64,000 bases of DNA from NCBI GenBank assembly GCA_017560945.1, contig JAFZDY010000044.1, positions 1-64,000 on the forward strand, written 5' to 3'. The notes under the pieces are model-generated. The model had not been told where the DNA came from. It searched no databases and saw only the letters and a list, made by a program, of their open reading frames with translations. The DNA is from Bacteroidaceae bacterium (GTDB lineage Bacteria; Bacteroidota; Bacteroidia; Bacteroidales; Bacteroidaceae). The translations under genes and the position numbers were made by a program. Every line of letters begins with the position of its first letter. The first letter of the stretch is position 1. Shown here piece by piece: positions 19,279 to 27,455 of this stretch.

Positions 19279-20136
19279 ATGAATTATAATTTATTAAAAG
19301 GTAAAAGAGGTATTATTTTTGGTGCCTTGAACGAACAATCAATTGCTTGGAAAGTGGCTGAAAAAGCAGTAGAGAATGGAGCCATCATCACATTATCGAA
19401 TACTCCAGTGGCTGTACGAATGGGTGAAGTGAATGCTTTGGCAGAGAAACTCAATTGTGAGGTGATTGCAGCCGATGCGACCAGTGTAACTGATTTGGAA
19501 AATGTTTTCAAACGTTCAATGGAAGTATTGGGTGGACAAATTGATTTTGTATTGCACTCTATCGGCATGTCGCCTAATGTGCGTAAAAGACGTACTTACG
19601 ATGATCTTGATTACGATATGTTGGGCAAGACTTTAGATATTTCTGCTGTCTCTTTTCATAAGATGATTCAAGCTGCTAAGAAACTGAATGCCATCGCTGA
19701 CTATGGATCAATTTTGGCTTTGAGTTACGTTGCCGCTCAGCGTACATTCTATGGATATAATGATATGGCAGATGCCAAAGCTTTATTGGAATCTATAGCT
19801 CGTAGTTTTGGTTACATTTATGGTCGTGAACACCATGTGCGTGTGAATACCATTTCTCAGTCACCTACCATGACTACCGCTGGAGCAGGAGTAAAGGGTA
19901 TGGATAAATTGTTTGACTTTGCCAACCGAATGTCACCTCTCGGCAATGCTTCTGCAGAAGAGTGTGCAGACTATTGTATTGTTATGTTCTCTGATTTGAC
20001 TCGTAAGGTAACCATGCAGAATTTATATCATGATGGTGGATTCTCAAGTGTAGGTATGTCACTTCGTGCGATGGCTACTTATGAGAAAGGACTTGAAGAG
20101 TATATGGATGAAAATGGCAATATTATTTACGGATAA
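19279..20136 (+). CDS. fabI: Enoyl-[acyl-carrier-protein] reductase (NADH)
   Basis: A 285-residue short-chain dehydrogenase-type enzyme that does the last reduction in each round of type II fatty acid synthesis. The N-terminus GKRGIIFGALNEQSIAWKVAE is the FabI version of the coenzyme site. LHSIGMSPN follows, and the catalytic Y-X6-K is YNDMADAK. QSPTMTTAGAGVKGMDKL is the substrate-loop region. The start at 19279 fits the family; an upstream in-frame ATG at 19192 lies inside the operator. A perfect bidirectional terminator follows. Its own promoter with the ATTGCACA palindrome separates it from the aldehyde dehydrogenase. Confidence 0.95.
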   Translation: MNYNLLKGKRGIIFGALNEQSIAWKVAEKAVENGAIITLSNTPVAVRMGEVNALAEKLNCEVIAADATSVTDLENVFKRSMEVLGGQIDFVLHSIGMSPNVRKRRTYDDLDYDMLGKTLDISAVSFHKMIQAAKKLNAIADYGSILALSYVAAQRTFYGYNDMADAKALLESIARSFGYIYGREHHVRVNTISQSPTMTTAGAGVKGMDKLFDFANRMSPLGNASAEECADYCIVMFSDLTRKVTMQNLYHDGGFSSVGMSLRAMATYEKGLEEYMDENGNIIYG

Positions 20137-20180
20137 TCAATCGTAGAAAAAAGACCAAAGAATAGTAATCTTCCTTATAC

Positions 20181-20220
20181 AAGAACGGCATTCTTACACG
20201 TGTAAGAATGCCGTTCTTTT
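20181..20220. terminator. Bidirectional terminator between fabI and mmdB
   Basis: AAGAACGGCATTCTTACACG (20181-20200) is followed directly by its exact inverted copy (20201-20218) and T-runs on both strands. It separates two convergent transcripts. Confidence 0.9.
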
Positions 20221-20242
20221 TTGTATCTGATAGTAATCTCTT

Positions 20243-21403
20243 TTACATCAAGAAACCAAGCAAGATACCTGCTGCTACTGCAGAACCAATTACGCCCGCA
20301 ACGTTGGGACCCATGGCATGCATGAGCAAGTAGTTGGTAGGATCGTATTCGAGACCAACGGTTTGGCTGATACGTGCAGAATCGGGTACGGCTGATACAC
20401 CTGCATTACCGATAAGCGGATTGATGCGCTTGTGTTTCGGCAAAATCAAGTTGAACAACTTCACGAAGAGTACACCTGAAGTGGTTGCGATAACGAATGA
20501 CAATGCACCGAGACCGAAGATGAGGATAGAATCTACAGTAAGGAACTCACTTGCTTGAGTAGATGCACCTACGGTTACACCGAGCAAGATGGTGATAGTG
20601 TCAATCAGCGGACCACGAGCTGTTTCTGCCAAACGACGAGTTACGCCCGACTCCTTCAAAAGGTTTCCGAAGAAGAGCATACCCAACAAGGGAAGACCTG
20701 AAGGTACCAAGAAACAGGTAAGCAACAGACCCACGATGGGGAAAATTACCTTTTCAGTGTGTGATACCTTACGAGGTGCAGGCATACGCATCAAACGTTC
20801 TTTCTTGGTTGTGAGCAGACGCATGATAGGCGGCTGGATAACGGGTACAAGCGCCATGTAAGAGTATGCACTCACGGCAATTGCTCCCATCAAGTTGGGT
20901 GCCAACTTAGATGAAAGGAAGATAGCTGTAGGACCATCTGCACCACCAATGATAGCGATTGCACCAGCTTGGCTGGGTTCAAAGCCAATTGCCATAGCAA
21001 TCATGTATGCTCCAAAAATACCAAACTGAGCAGCAGCTCCGATGAGCAACAATTTGGGGTTAGAGATAAGTGCAGAGAAGTCTGTCATAGCACCAATACC
21101 CAAGAAAATGAGTGGTGGATACCATCCAGAAGTCACACCCTGATAAAGGATATTTAGTACAGAACCTTCCTCATAAATACCCACATTAAGACCTGCTTCA
21201 GTATTGAAGGGAATGTTTCCGATGAGCATACCGAATCCGATGGGGATAAGCAGCATTGGCTCGAACTCTTTGGCTACTGCCAAATAGATGAAGACCAAAC
21301 CTACCAAAATCATGACGAGGTGTCCGGTGGTTGCGTTCGCAAATCCGGTATACGTCCAGAAGTCAGCAAGGTTGTTTCCTAAGAAATTAATAAATTCTCC
21401 CAT
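20243..21403 (-). CDS. Sodium-pumping decarboxylase beta subunit (MmdB/OadB)
   Basis: A 386-residue integral membrane protein with about nine hydrophobic segments. It belongs to the carboxylate decarboxylase beta family that couples decarboxylation of carboxybiotin to sodium export across the cytoplasmic membrane. Typical motifs are YQGVTSGWYPPLIFLGIGAMTDFS, the sodium-binding GGADGPTAIF, and NPLIGNAGVSAVPDSAR near the C-terminus. Gene order with a biotin carrier, an OadG-like subunit, a carboxyltransferase and methylmalonyl-CoA epimerase points to methylmalonyl-CoA rather than oxaloacetate as the substrate. It is the last gene of the minus-strand operon, 29 bases after the biotin carrier. 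Confidence 0.92.
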   Translation of the reverse strand: MGEFINFLGNNLADFWTYTGFANATTGHLVMILVGLVFIYLAVAKEFEPMLLIPIGFGMLIGNIPFNTEAGLNVGIYEEGSVLNILYQGVTSGWYPPLIFLGIGAMTDFSALISNPKLLLIGAAAQFGIFGAYMIAMAIGFEPSQAGAIAIIGGADGPTAIFLSSKLAPNLMGAIAVSAYSYMALVPVIQPPIMRLLTTKKERLMRMPAPRKVSHTEKVIFPIVGLLLTCFLVPSGLPLLGMLFFGNLLKESGVTRRLAETARGPLIDTITILLGVTVGASTQASEFLTVDSILIFGLGALSFVIATTSGVLFVKLFNLILPKHKRINPLIGNAGVSAVPDSARISQTVGLEYDPTNYLLMHAMGPNVAGVIGSAVAAGILLGFLM

Positions 21404-21432
21404 GATATATTATTTTTTAATGGGTCATTGTA

Positions 21433-21870
21433 TTATTCAATCACAACAAGATCAGTTCCTTCAAGCACTGATTCTCCTGTTTTTACATTGATGGCAGTTA
21501 CCTTTCCATCCTTATCGGCATTGATGTTATTTTCCATCTTCATTGCTTCAAGGATGATGATAGTCTGTCCACGCTTCACTGTATCACCTACGTTTACTTT
21601 CACGTCGAGGATTACACCTGGAAGCGGGCTCTTCACTGCAGCCTTACCCGAACCTCCGGCAGCAGGACGACTTGCTGGTGCTGCGGCTGCTGCGGGTGCA
21701 GCAGCAGGACGTGCTACAGGACGTGCAACGGGTTTCGGTGCTTCTACTCTTTCGGGCATTTCTACCTTGTAGGCAGTGCCATTCACTTCTACATTGGCAA
21801 TGTTGCCTTCTATTTCTCCGATGGTAACATTGTATTCGTTACCGTTGATAATATATTTATAATCTTTCAT
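21433..21870 (-). CDS. Biotin carrier subunit of the decarboxylase (MmdC-like)
   Basis: A 145-residue biotinyl-domain protein. The N-terminal beta region leads to a Pro/Ala-rich flexible linker (about residues 45-75, rich in PVARP and PAAAPA). A biotinyl domain follows with the attachment lysine in EAMKMENN near residue 112. The linker lets the biotin swing between the carboxyltransferase (MmdA) and the membrane pump (MmdB). Lies directly upstream of mmdB. Length and layout match methylmalonyl-CoA decarboxylase gamma/biotin subunits. Confidence 0.92.
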   Translation of the reverse strand: MKDYKYIINGNEYNVTIGEIEGNIANVEVNGTAYKVEMPERVEAPKPVARPVARPAAAPAAAAAPASRPAAGGSGKAAVKSPLPGVILDVKVNVGDTVKRGQTIIILEAMKMENNINADKDGKVTAINVKTGESVLEGTDLVVIE

Positions 21871-21948
21871 TTGTTAAGTTCATTGAAGACTCACTTTATA
21901 GTATACTCCATGAGAAGTAAATATTGGTGAGCCTGATTAATTACTTTT

Positions 21949-22848
21949 TTACTTTCTTAGCAATTGATGCTTTGCATTCCATTCAGAGGTATTGCGAGCA
22001 ATGGTAAGAATACCAGATTCTTCGTCGTGTACATTACCCAATTCCTCGTGCAGAGCCATTGCAATTGCTGCATAGATTTCACCTTCTTTCTCTGTAGATT
22101 TTCCCACAGATTTGTCCTCAGCCTTTGTCTCCACGCTCTTGCTTTCGGTTGATTTCTTTGACTGCATGCCCAATCCTAAAAGACGGAACATAACATAGAG
22201 GATAATCAATCCGCTAAATACAACAGACATAGCGGTAATAGCCATACCTACACCAGTAGCATCAGATTCAGCAAATTTCTCTTGTTTTGAATTCTTTTCG
22301 ATGGTCATGTTGTTGGTGCTTGGAGTCACGTAGCTATTTGCTTCGTTACCTCCTTTGACCACCCACTCTTCGTTGGCATCATCCAAACGTGCATACGAAT
22401 GGTCTGCCTGCAAAACAGGAACTTTAACTTGGTCAAGCAGCTTTCCTCCGTTGTCATAAAGGCCTACCCAATTTGTACGTGCAGAATCGAGTTTGCATGT
22501 AATGTGGAAAGTTCCACGATTAGGTTTACCATCTGCCCAGAAAAGTGCATGTTGGCGTGGTTTAATTTTGGTTTGCACGTCACCTTTTGGTACGACGTAA
22601 AAAATAGTGTCATTACTTCCTGAACAAACAGCTAATTTGTATCCAGCAATGTCCACCGTTCCAAATGATGTATTGAATACCTCTATCCACGCATTATGAA
22701 CTCCGTAGTCGTCCTGGAAGTTACCCTTATTCAGAGTTAACACTTCGTTTAACAGAACCTTGGAGTCTTCGCTCTCTGTTTCTCCGCATGAGGTCAATCC
22801 TACGAATGAAAAGAGGGAAAGAAGGATTCCTAAATGAATTTTTTTCAT
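21949..22848 (-). CDS. Lamin-tail domain fused to an OadG-like membrane subunit
   Basis: A 299-residue protein with two parts. Lipobox LTSC gives a lipidated cysteine near residue 21. Residues about 30-165 look like a lamin tail domain (LLNEVLTLNK, WIEVFNTSFGTVDIAGYKLAV, LFWADGK, DQVKVPVLQADHSYAR). Residues about 195-225 hold one membrane helix of the OadG type (GVGMAITAMSVVFSGLIILYVMFRLLG). A charged linker and an amphipathic tail with AIAMALHEELG follow. OadG-type subunits link the carboxyltransferase to the membrane pump. The predicted layout puts the lamin tail outside the cytoplasmic membrane and the tail inside. Its place between mmdA and the biotin subunit fits a delta subunit. Confidence 0.82.
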   Translation of the reverse strand: MKKIHLGILLSLFSFVGLTSCGETESEDSKVLLNEVLTLNKGNFQDDYGVHNAWIEVFNTSFGTVDIAGYKLAVCSGSNDTIFYVVPKGDVQTKIKPRQHALFWADGKPNRGTFHITCKLDSARTNWVGLYDNGGKLLDQVKVPVLQADHSYARLDDANEEWVVKGGNEANSYVTPSTNNMTIEKNSKQEKFAESDATGVGMAITAMSVVFSGLIILYVMFRLLGLGMQSKKSTESKSVETKAEDKSVGKSTEKEGEIYAAIAMALHEELGNVHDEESGILTIARNTSEWNAKHQLLRK

Positions 22849-23004
22849 ATTTATTCTTCTATTAGGGGAGATGAACGGTGATAAATGGAGATTTTCTTTG
22901 TGTTTCCTTTTTGGAGGGAGATGTAGTCCTATTCAGTTGTAAAATTCGTAGGCTTTTATCTCCCATATCTCCTTGTATCTTATTCTTTCTCCTTTTATTA
23001 TTAT

Positions 23005-24558
23005 TTACAATGGAATATTACCGTGTTTCTTAGCAGGGTTAGTCAATTTCTTTGTCTGCAACTGAGCCAAAGCGCGGATGATGCGGAAACGTGTATTGCG
23101 CGGTTCGATAACATCATCGATATAACCATACTTGGCAGCATTGTACGGGTTAGCAAACAATTTTGTGTACTCTGCTTCCTTCTCGGCCAAATATTCAGCA
23201 GGATTTTCCTTTTCCTTAGCTTCCTTGGCATAGAGAACTGCTACAGCACCAGAACCACCCATTACGGCAATTTCAGCAGAAGGCCAAGCGTAGTTGATAT
23301 CGCCACGCAATTGCTTACAGCTCATTACGATGTGGCTACCACCATAAGACTTACGCAAAGTAACTGTTACCTTAGGCACAGTTGCTTCACCATAAGCATA
23401 GAGCAATTTAGCACCATGCAAGATTACAGCATTGTACTCCTGACCAGTGCCCGGCAAGAATCCAGGTACGTCAACGAGTGAAACAATGGGGATATTAAAT
23501 GCGTCGCAGAAACGAACGAAGCGTGCACCCTTACGTGAAGCGTTGCAATCGAGTACACCTGCATAGCGGCAAGGTTGGTTAGCTACGATACCTACTGACT
23601 GACCGTTGAAACGAGCAAAACCAATGATGATGTTAGTTGCATAGTCCTTCTGAACCTCCAAGAACTTACCGTCATCGACAATCGCACCGATTACCTCGTA
23701 CATGTCATAAGCCTTGTTCGGATTGTCGGGGATAATCTCGTTCAATGCATCTTCCACGCGGTCGATAGGGTCAGTGCATTCTACAACGGGAGCTTCCTCC
23801 TGATTGTTTTGAGGAATGTAGCTGAGCAACTCGCGGATAAGTGCCAAACCTTCTTCTTCAGTTTGTGCAGTGAAGTGAGTTACACCACTCTTTGTAGAGT
23901 GAACGCTCGCACCACCCAACTGCTCCTGAGTTACGTCCTCACCAGTCACGGTTTTCACTACGGCAGGACCTGTAAGGAACATATACGAAGTACCTTCCAT
24001 CATCAATGTGAAGTCTGTCAATGCGGGAGAGTATACTGCACCACCTGCGCAAGGTCCGAAGATACCAGAAATCTGGGGAACTACACCTGATGCAAGGATG
24101 TTGCGTTGGAAGATTTCAGCATATCCAGCCAAAGCATTGATACCTTCCTGAATACGTGCACCACCCGAGTCGTTGATACCGATGCAGGGTGCACCCATCT
24201 TCATAGCCATATCCATCACTTTGCAGATCTTCAATGCCATAGTCTCTGACAATGAACCACCAAATACGGTGAAGTCTTGTGCGAAGACATATACCAAACG
24301 ACCATCAATAGTACCGCAACCTGTTACTACACCATCACCCAAGAATGATTTCTTTTCTTGACCGAAGTTGGTGCAACGATGTGTTACGAACATATCCATT
24401 TCTTCGAAACTACCTTCGTCGAGCAACATATTAATGCGCTCGCGTGCAGTGTATTTACCTCTCTCATGTTGTTTGGCAATAGCCTTTTCGCCACCACCCA
24501 AGCGGGCTTTTGAGCGGAGCTCTACCAATTCTTTGATTCTTTCTAATTGCTTGCTCAT
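23005..24558 (-). CDS. mmdA: Methylmalonyl-CoA decarboxylase carboxyltransferase subunit
   Basis: A 517-residue acyl-CoA carboxyltransferase. It moves the carboxyl group of methylmalonyl-CoA to biotin on the carrier subunit. Crotonase-fold halves are seen: [26 protein letters not shown] with [16 protein letters not shown], then [35 protein letters not shown] with [11 protein letters not shown]. The oxyanion-hole glycine pairs are intact. The gene can look like a propionyl-CoA carboxylase beta chain, but the neighbouring membrane pump and epimerase support the decarboxylase. Substrate choice between methylmalonyl- and propionyl-CoA is inferred from context. Confidence 0.92.
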   Translation of the reverse strand: MSKQLERIKELVELRSKARLGGGEKAIAKQHERGKYTARERINMLLDEGSFEEMDMFVTHRCTNFGQEKKSFLGDGVVTGCGTIDGRLVYVFAQDFTVFGGSLSETMALKICKVMDMAMKMGAPCIGINDSGGARIQEGINALAGYAEIFQRNILASGVVPQISGIFGPCAGGAVYSPALTDFTLMMEGTSYMFLTGPAVVKTVTGEDVTQEQLGGASVHSTKSGVTHFTAQTEEEGLALIRELLSYIPQNNQEEAPVVECTDPIDRVEDALNEIIPDNPNKAYDMYEVIGAIVDDGKFLEVQKDYATNIIIGFARFNGQSVGIVANQPCRYAGVLDCNASRKGARFVRFCDAFNIPIVSLVDVPGFLPGTGQEYNAVILHGAKLLYAYGEATVPKVTVTLRKSYGGSHIVMSCKQLRGDINYAWPSAEIAVMGGSGAVAVLYAKEAKEKENPAEYLAEKEAEYTKLFANPYNAAKYGYIDDVIEPRNTRFRIIRALAQLQTKKLTNPAKKHGNIPL

Positions 24559-24570
24559 AGGAAAAATAGG

Positions 24571-24759
24571 ACCTTCCCCCTTACCCCTCCCTCTGTGGAG
24601 GAGAGTGAAAAGTTACGTCCTTTCTTTTTATTTGTTATTGATTGATGTTTATTTCTCTTTTGTTGAAGTTGATCTCTTTCTCCCTATTCGTATTCGTAAT
24701 ATTATGTAAAACCTATATTTTATCTACTCCCCTTCATAGAGGGAGGGGTAGGGGGGGAG
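24571..24759. repeat. Inverted pair of C/G-rich dispersed repeats
   Basis: The left copy (24571-24605, with TTACCCCTCCCTCTGTGGAG) and the right copy (24727-24759, with ATAGAGGGAGGGGTAGGGGG) are inverted relative to each other, about 120 bases apart, in the mce-mmdA gap. Related copies lie at 33247-33290 and 39354-39466. No gene is seen between the arms. Confidence 0.7.
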
Positions 24760-24775
24760 AAATCTGCTTCTTTTC

Positions 24776-25180
24776 TTATTGTTCGCAAAGTTCTGTCAAT
24801 ACTCCTTGAGTTGATTTCGGATGCAAGAATGCGATGTTCAATCCTTCTGCACCTTTGCGCGGAGCCTTGTCGATAAGGCGAATGCCCTGACCTTCTGCCT
24901 CAGCCAATGCGTTAGCAACGCCGTCTTCTACGGCAAATGCTACGTGGTGAACACCTGCGCCCTTGTTCTCGATGAACTTGGCAATAGTACTTTCGGGACT
25001 TGTCGGTTCCAAAAGTTCGATCTTAGTATCGCCCACTTTCAAGAAAGCGGTACGCACCTTCTGATCCTCAACTGTTTCAATGTTGTAGCACTTCAAACCC
25101 AATACATTCTCGTAGTAGGGGAGTGCCTCCTCAATGCTGCTTACAGCAATGCCCAAATGTTCGATATGGGAAATTTTCAT
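24776..25180 (-). CDS. mce: Methylmalonyl-CoA epimerase
   Basis: A 134-residue glyoxalase/VOC-fold enzyme that interconverts the two isomers of methylmalonyl-CoA. It opens with ISHIEHLGIAVSSIEEALPYYENVLG. Metal ligands are in the first His (HLGIAV), a Glu (KIELLEP), and HHVAFAVEDG, and the C-terminus reads HPKSTQGVLTELCEQ. It is the first gene of the decarboxylase operon and supplies the correct isomer after methylmalonyl-CoA mutase, in the succinate-to-propionate pathway. The mutase itself is not in this window. The gap to mmdA (217 bases) is filled by an inverted repeat pair. Confidence 0.94.
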   Translation of the reverse strand: MKISHIEHLGIAVSSIEEALPYYENVLGLKCYNIETVEDQKVRTAFLKVGDTKIELLEPTSPESTIAKFIENKGAGVHHVAFAVEDGVANALAEAEGQGIRLIDKAPRKGAEGLNIAFLHPKSTQGVLTELCEQ

Positions 25181-25353
25181 AATACGTATTTTTAGTTAAT
25201 GAATAGTTAATATTTCGTGTTTATACAAATGTTTGGCAAAGTAACTAAAAATGTGTTACACTATCAAACTTTTTATCTTTTTTATTTTCGAAAAAAAGTT
25301 TTAGTGCCTAAAAGTTGTGTTTTCTATCTGTATGTGAGGGTGAATAGTCTATT

Positions 25354-25387
25354 TTTGCTAACAATTTCGAAAACATTTGTACCTTTG
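25354..25387 (+). promoter_or_regulatory. Promoter of the B12-binding radical SAM gene
   Basis: TTTG at 25354-25357 and TACCTTTG at 25380-25387, spaced 22 bases, with the start codon 50 bases downstream. The spacing is slightly longer than usual. Confidence 0.5.
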
Positions 25388-25436
25388 TTCGCGATTTCAA
25401 TCAACACGATTTCTACAAGGAAGAAAAAAGAGACTA

Positions 25437-27074
25437 ATGAAAATACTTTGGATAGATCTTAACTGCTCCTATGCCCATAGTTCGTTGGCATTACCTGCTC
25501 TTCACGCACAGGTAATGGGGCGTATGGATGTTGAGTGGGAGGTCGTACATACGACCATCAACGAAGTAGTGACCACTACGGTCGATGCCATCTATGCTTG
25601 CCAACCCGATGTGGTGGCCGCTACGGCGTGGCTTTTCACTCATGAGCAGTTGCTTCACATTGTTGCAAGAATAAAGGCTTTGTTGCCCCGTGTAAAAGTA
25701 ATATTGGGAGGCCCCGAGTTCTTGGGCGATAACGAACTTTACCTTCGTCATCATCCTGAAGTGGATGCAGTGTTTCGTGGCGAAGGTGAGGAGAGTTTTC
25801 CCCTTTGGCTCGATGTGTGGGATATTCCCGAGAAGTGGGCGGAGATACCAGGTGTGTGTTATTTGGATGAGGAAAAGGAATACCACGACGGTGGTCTTGC
25901 GCGTGTAGCATCTTTTGATAAACTTCTTCCTCCCGAAGAAAGTCCCTTGTTTACATGGGGAAAGCCTTTCGTTCAGATAGAGACTACACGAGGATGTTTC
26001 AATAGTTGTGCCTTCTGTGTCAGTGGAGTAGGAGACCCCATTCGCACCCTTCCGTTGGATGTTATCCGTCAGCGACTTTGTCGCATTCGTCAATACGGCA
26101 TTCGCGATGTACGTATTCTCGATCGTACGTTCAACTACAACCCTCGTCAGGCGGTGGAGATGATGCAATTGTTCGCTGAGTTTCACCCTCATTTGCGTTT
26201 TCATTTAGAGATTCATCCTGCCTTGCTCCCTCGACAGGTGCGCGAGGTGTTGGCTTCGCTTCCCCATGGATTGTTGCACTTGGAGGCAGGCATTCAGAGC
26301 CTTCGTCAGAATGTATTGGATGCGAGTCGTCGCAAAGGGACACTTGAGCAAGCACTCGATGGCCTTCGATTCCTTTGCTCGTTACCCAATTTGGTGACTC
26401 ATGCCGACCTCATAGCAGGACTTCCGCTCTATACACTCCCACAAATTTACGAAGACATTCGCACATTAGCCACTTATAACGCTGGTGAGATACAACTTGA
26501 GTCCCTTAAACTCCTGCCAGGTACAACCATGCGCCTCAAGGCCGAAGAGTGGGGTATACGCTACTCTCCGCTCCCTCCGTACGAGGTGCTGGAGACATCT
26601 GCCATCACCAGCTCGCAATTGCAAGAGTCACGTCGCCTTTCACGCCTGCTTGATGCTTATTATAATACCGATGCTTGGCAATCGCTGACGCGCACACTCA
26701 TCATTCGTGAAAAGGATTTCCTCCACCGCTTTCTTGCCTATCTGACGGAGCATAATTATATCGATCAACCCATGAGTCTCGAACGCCGTGGCGAACTGCT
26801 TTACCTCTTCTGTCGCGAGCACTATCCCGCCTATATCACCTCGGCTACGGTTGCATGGATTGAGGCAGGCATGTCCCTGCGAAAGACTCCAACCGAGCAC
26901 GTCATACGTGGTCGCCTTCAACCTCCCTCTGCATGGACAATAGAGTATGGAGAGTACGACGAGTCGCTTCGTCTATGTCACCTTCCCACAGGTCCCGATG
27001 GCCAAGGATATTGGTTTGGATACGATAGTACATCGCAACGTCCTGCACCCATCTTCAAAGCTATAAATAATTGA
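25437..27074 (+). CDS. B12-binding radical SAM protein (DUF4080 type)
   Basis: A 545-residue cytoplasmic enzyme. Residues 1-135 form a cobalamin-binding-like Rossmann region (MKILWIDLNCSYAHSSLALPAL, VKVILGGPEFLGD, VDAVFRGEGEE). A radical SAM domain starts near residue 180 with the cluster motif CFNSCAFC (CxxxCxxC) in ETTRGCFNSCAFCVSG. The C-terminal region after about residue 380 resembles DUF4080. The substrate is unknown; families with this layout include methyltransferases and tRNA- or lipid-modifying enzymes. ATG 25437 is chosen because the similarity starts there; an upstream ATG at 25377 lies in the promoter. It is probably monocistronic. Confidence 0.85.
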   Translation: MKILWIDLNCSYAHSSLALPALHAQVMGRMDVEWEVVHTTINEVVTTTVDAIYACQPDVVAATAWLFTHEQLLHIVARIKALLPRVKVILGGPEFLGDNELYLRHHPEVDAVFRGEGEESFPLWLDVWDIPEKWAEIPGVCYLDEEKEYHDGGLARVASFDKLLPPEESPLFTWGKPFVQIETTRGCFNSCAFCVSGVGDPIRTLPLDVIRQRLCRIRQYGIRDVRILDRTFNYNPRQAVEMMQLFAEFHPHLRFHLEIHPALLPRQVREVLASLPHGLLHLEAGIQSLRQNVLDASRRKGTLEQALDGLRFLCSLPNLVTHADLIAGLPLYTLPQIYEDIRTLATYNAGEIQLESLKLLPGTTMRLKAEEWGIRYSPLPPYEVLETSAITSSQLQESRRLSRLLDAYYNTDAWQSLTRTLIIREKDFLHRFLAYLTEHNYIDQPMSLERRGELLYLFCREHYPAYITSATVAWIEAGMSLRKTPTEHVIRGRLQPPSAWTIEYGEYDESLRLCHLPTGPDGQGYWFGYDSTSQRPAPIFKAINN

Positions 27075-27156
27075 TATAAAGCCGAAAAAAAAGTATACTT
27101 TTGTGTATATTAGATATTGTCTGTGTATACAAAATGTATGTTTTTTTTACGAAATC

Positions 27157-27187
27157 TTTGCGATTACAATTATTTCGGTTACCTTTG
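27157..27187 (+). promoter_or_regulatory. Promoter of the structured RNA
   Basis: TTTG (27157-27160), 19 bases, then TACCTTTG (27180-27187): a full Bacteroidetes consensus promoter. The predicted start is near 27194, just ahead of the folded region. Confidence 0.75.
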
Positions 27188-27193
27188 CGACGA

Positions 27194-27427
27194 AAAATAT
27201 AATATTAACCCGAGGCAAGAGAAGCGTCTCTGTTCGGTACTTGAAATATGGATTTTGAACTTTTTGCTCTTGTTCTCTTCTCTTTGAATACCGCCAAACA
27301 TTCAACAACAGAGGACAAGCAGAGAAAGGTTCACACCGCTAAGGTGTGGACTGTTCGTGCTTGTTTGTTGTGCAGGTCACTTGGCGGTAACCTAAAGAGA
27401 ATGCGAGTAACGGATAGTTTGCGCCTT
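27194..27427 (+). ncRNA. Rod-shaped structured RNA, candidate 6S RNA (ssrS)
   Basis: About 230 bases form one long broken hairpin. Pairs, from outside in: 27230-27242 with 27405-27417 (13 bp, one mismatch, some G-U); 27278-27285 with 27394-27401 (8 perfect); TACCGCCAA 27289-27297 with TTGGCGGTA 27381-27389 (9 perfect); 27303-27308 with 27365-27370; ACAAGCA 27315-27321 with TGCTTGT 27358-27364; and a terminal CACACC-GCTAA-GGTGTG. A large one-sided bubble at 27243-27277 interrupts the rod between the outer stem and the next. A consensus promoter lies just upstream and a T-run (27425-27431) just downstream. Size, rod shape, bubble and free-standing unit fit 6S RNA, which binds RNA polymerase. 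A leader of the next gene is the alternative. Confidence 0.62.
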
Positions 27428-27455
27428 TTTTGTTTTCCTAAAAACAATTTCAAAA

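Noticed and set aside
23005..24558. Propionyl-CoA carboxylase beta chain
   Set aside because: The nearby membrane pump, OadG-like and biotin-carrier genes and the lack of a biotin carboxylase gene favour the sodium-pumping decarboxylase.
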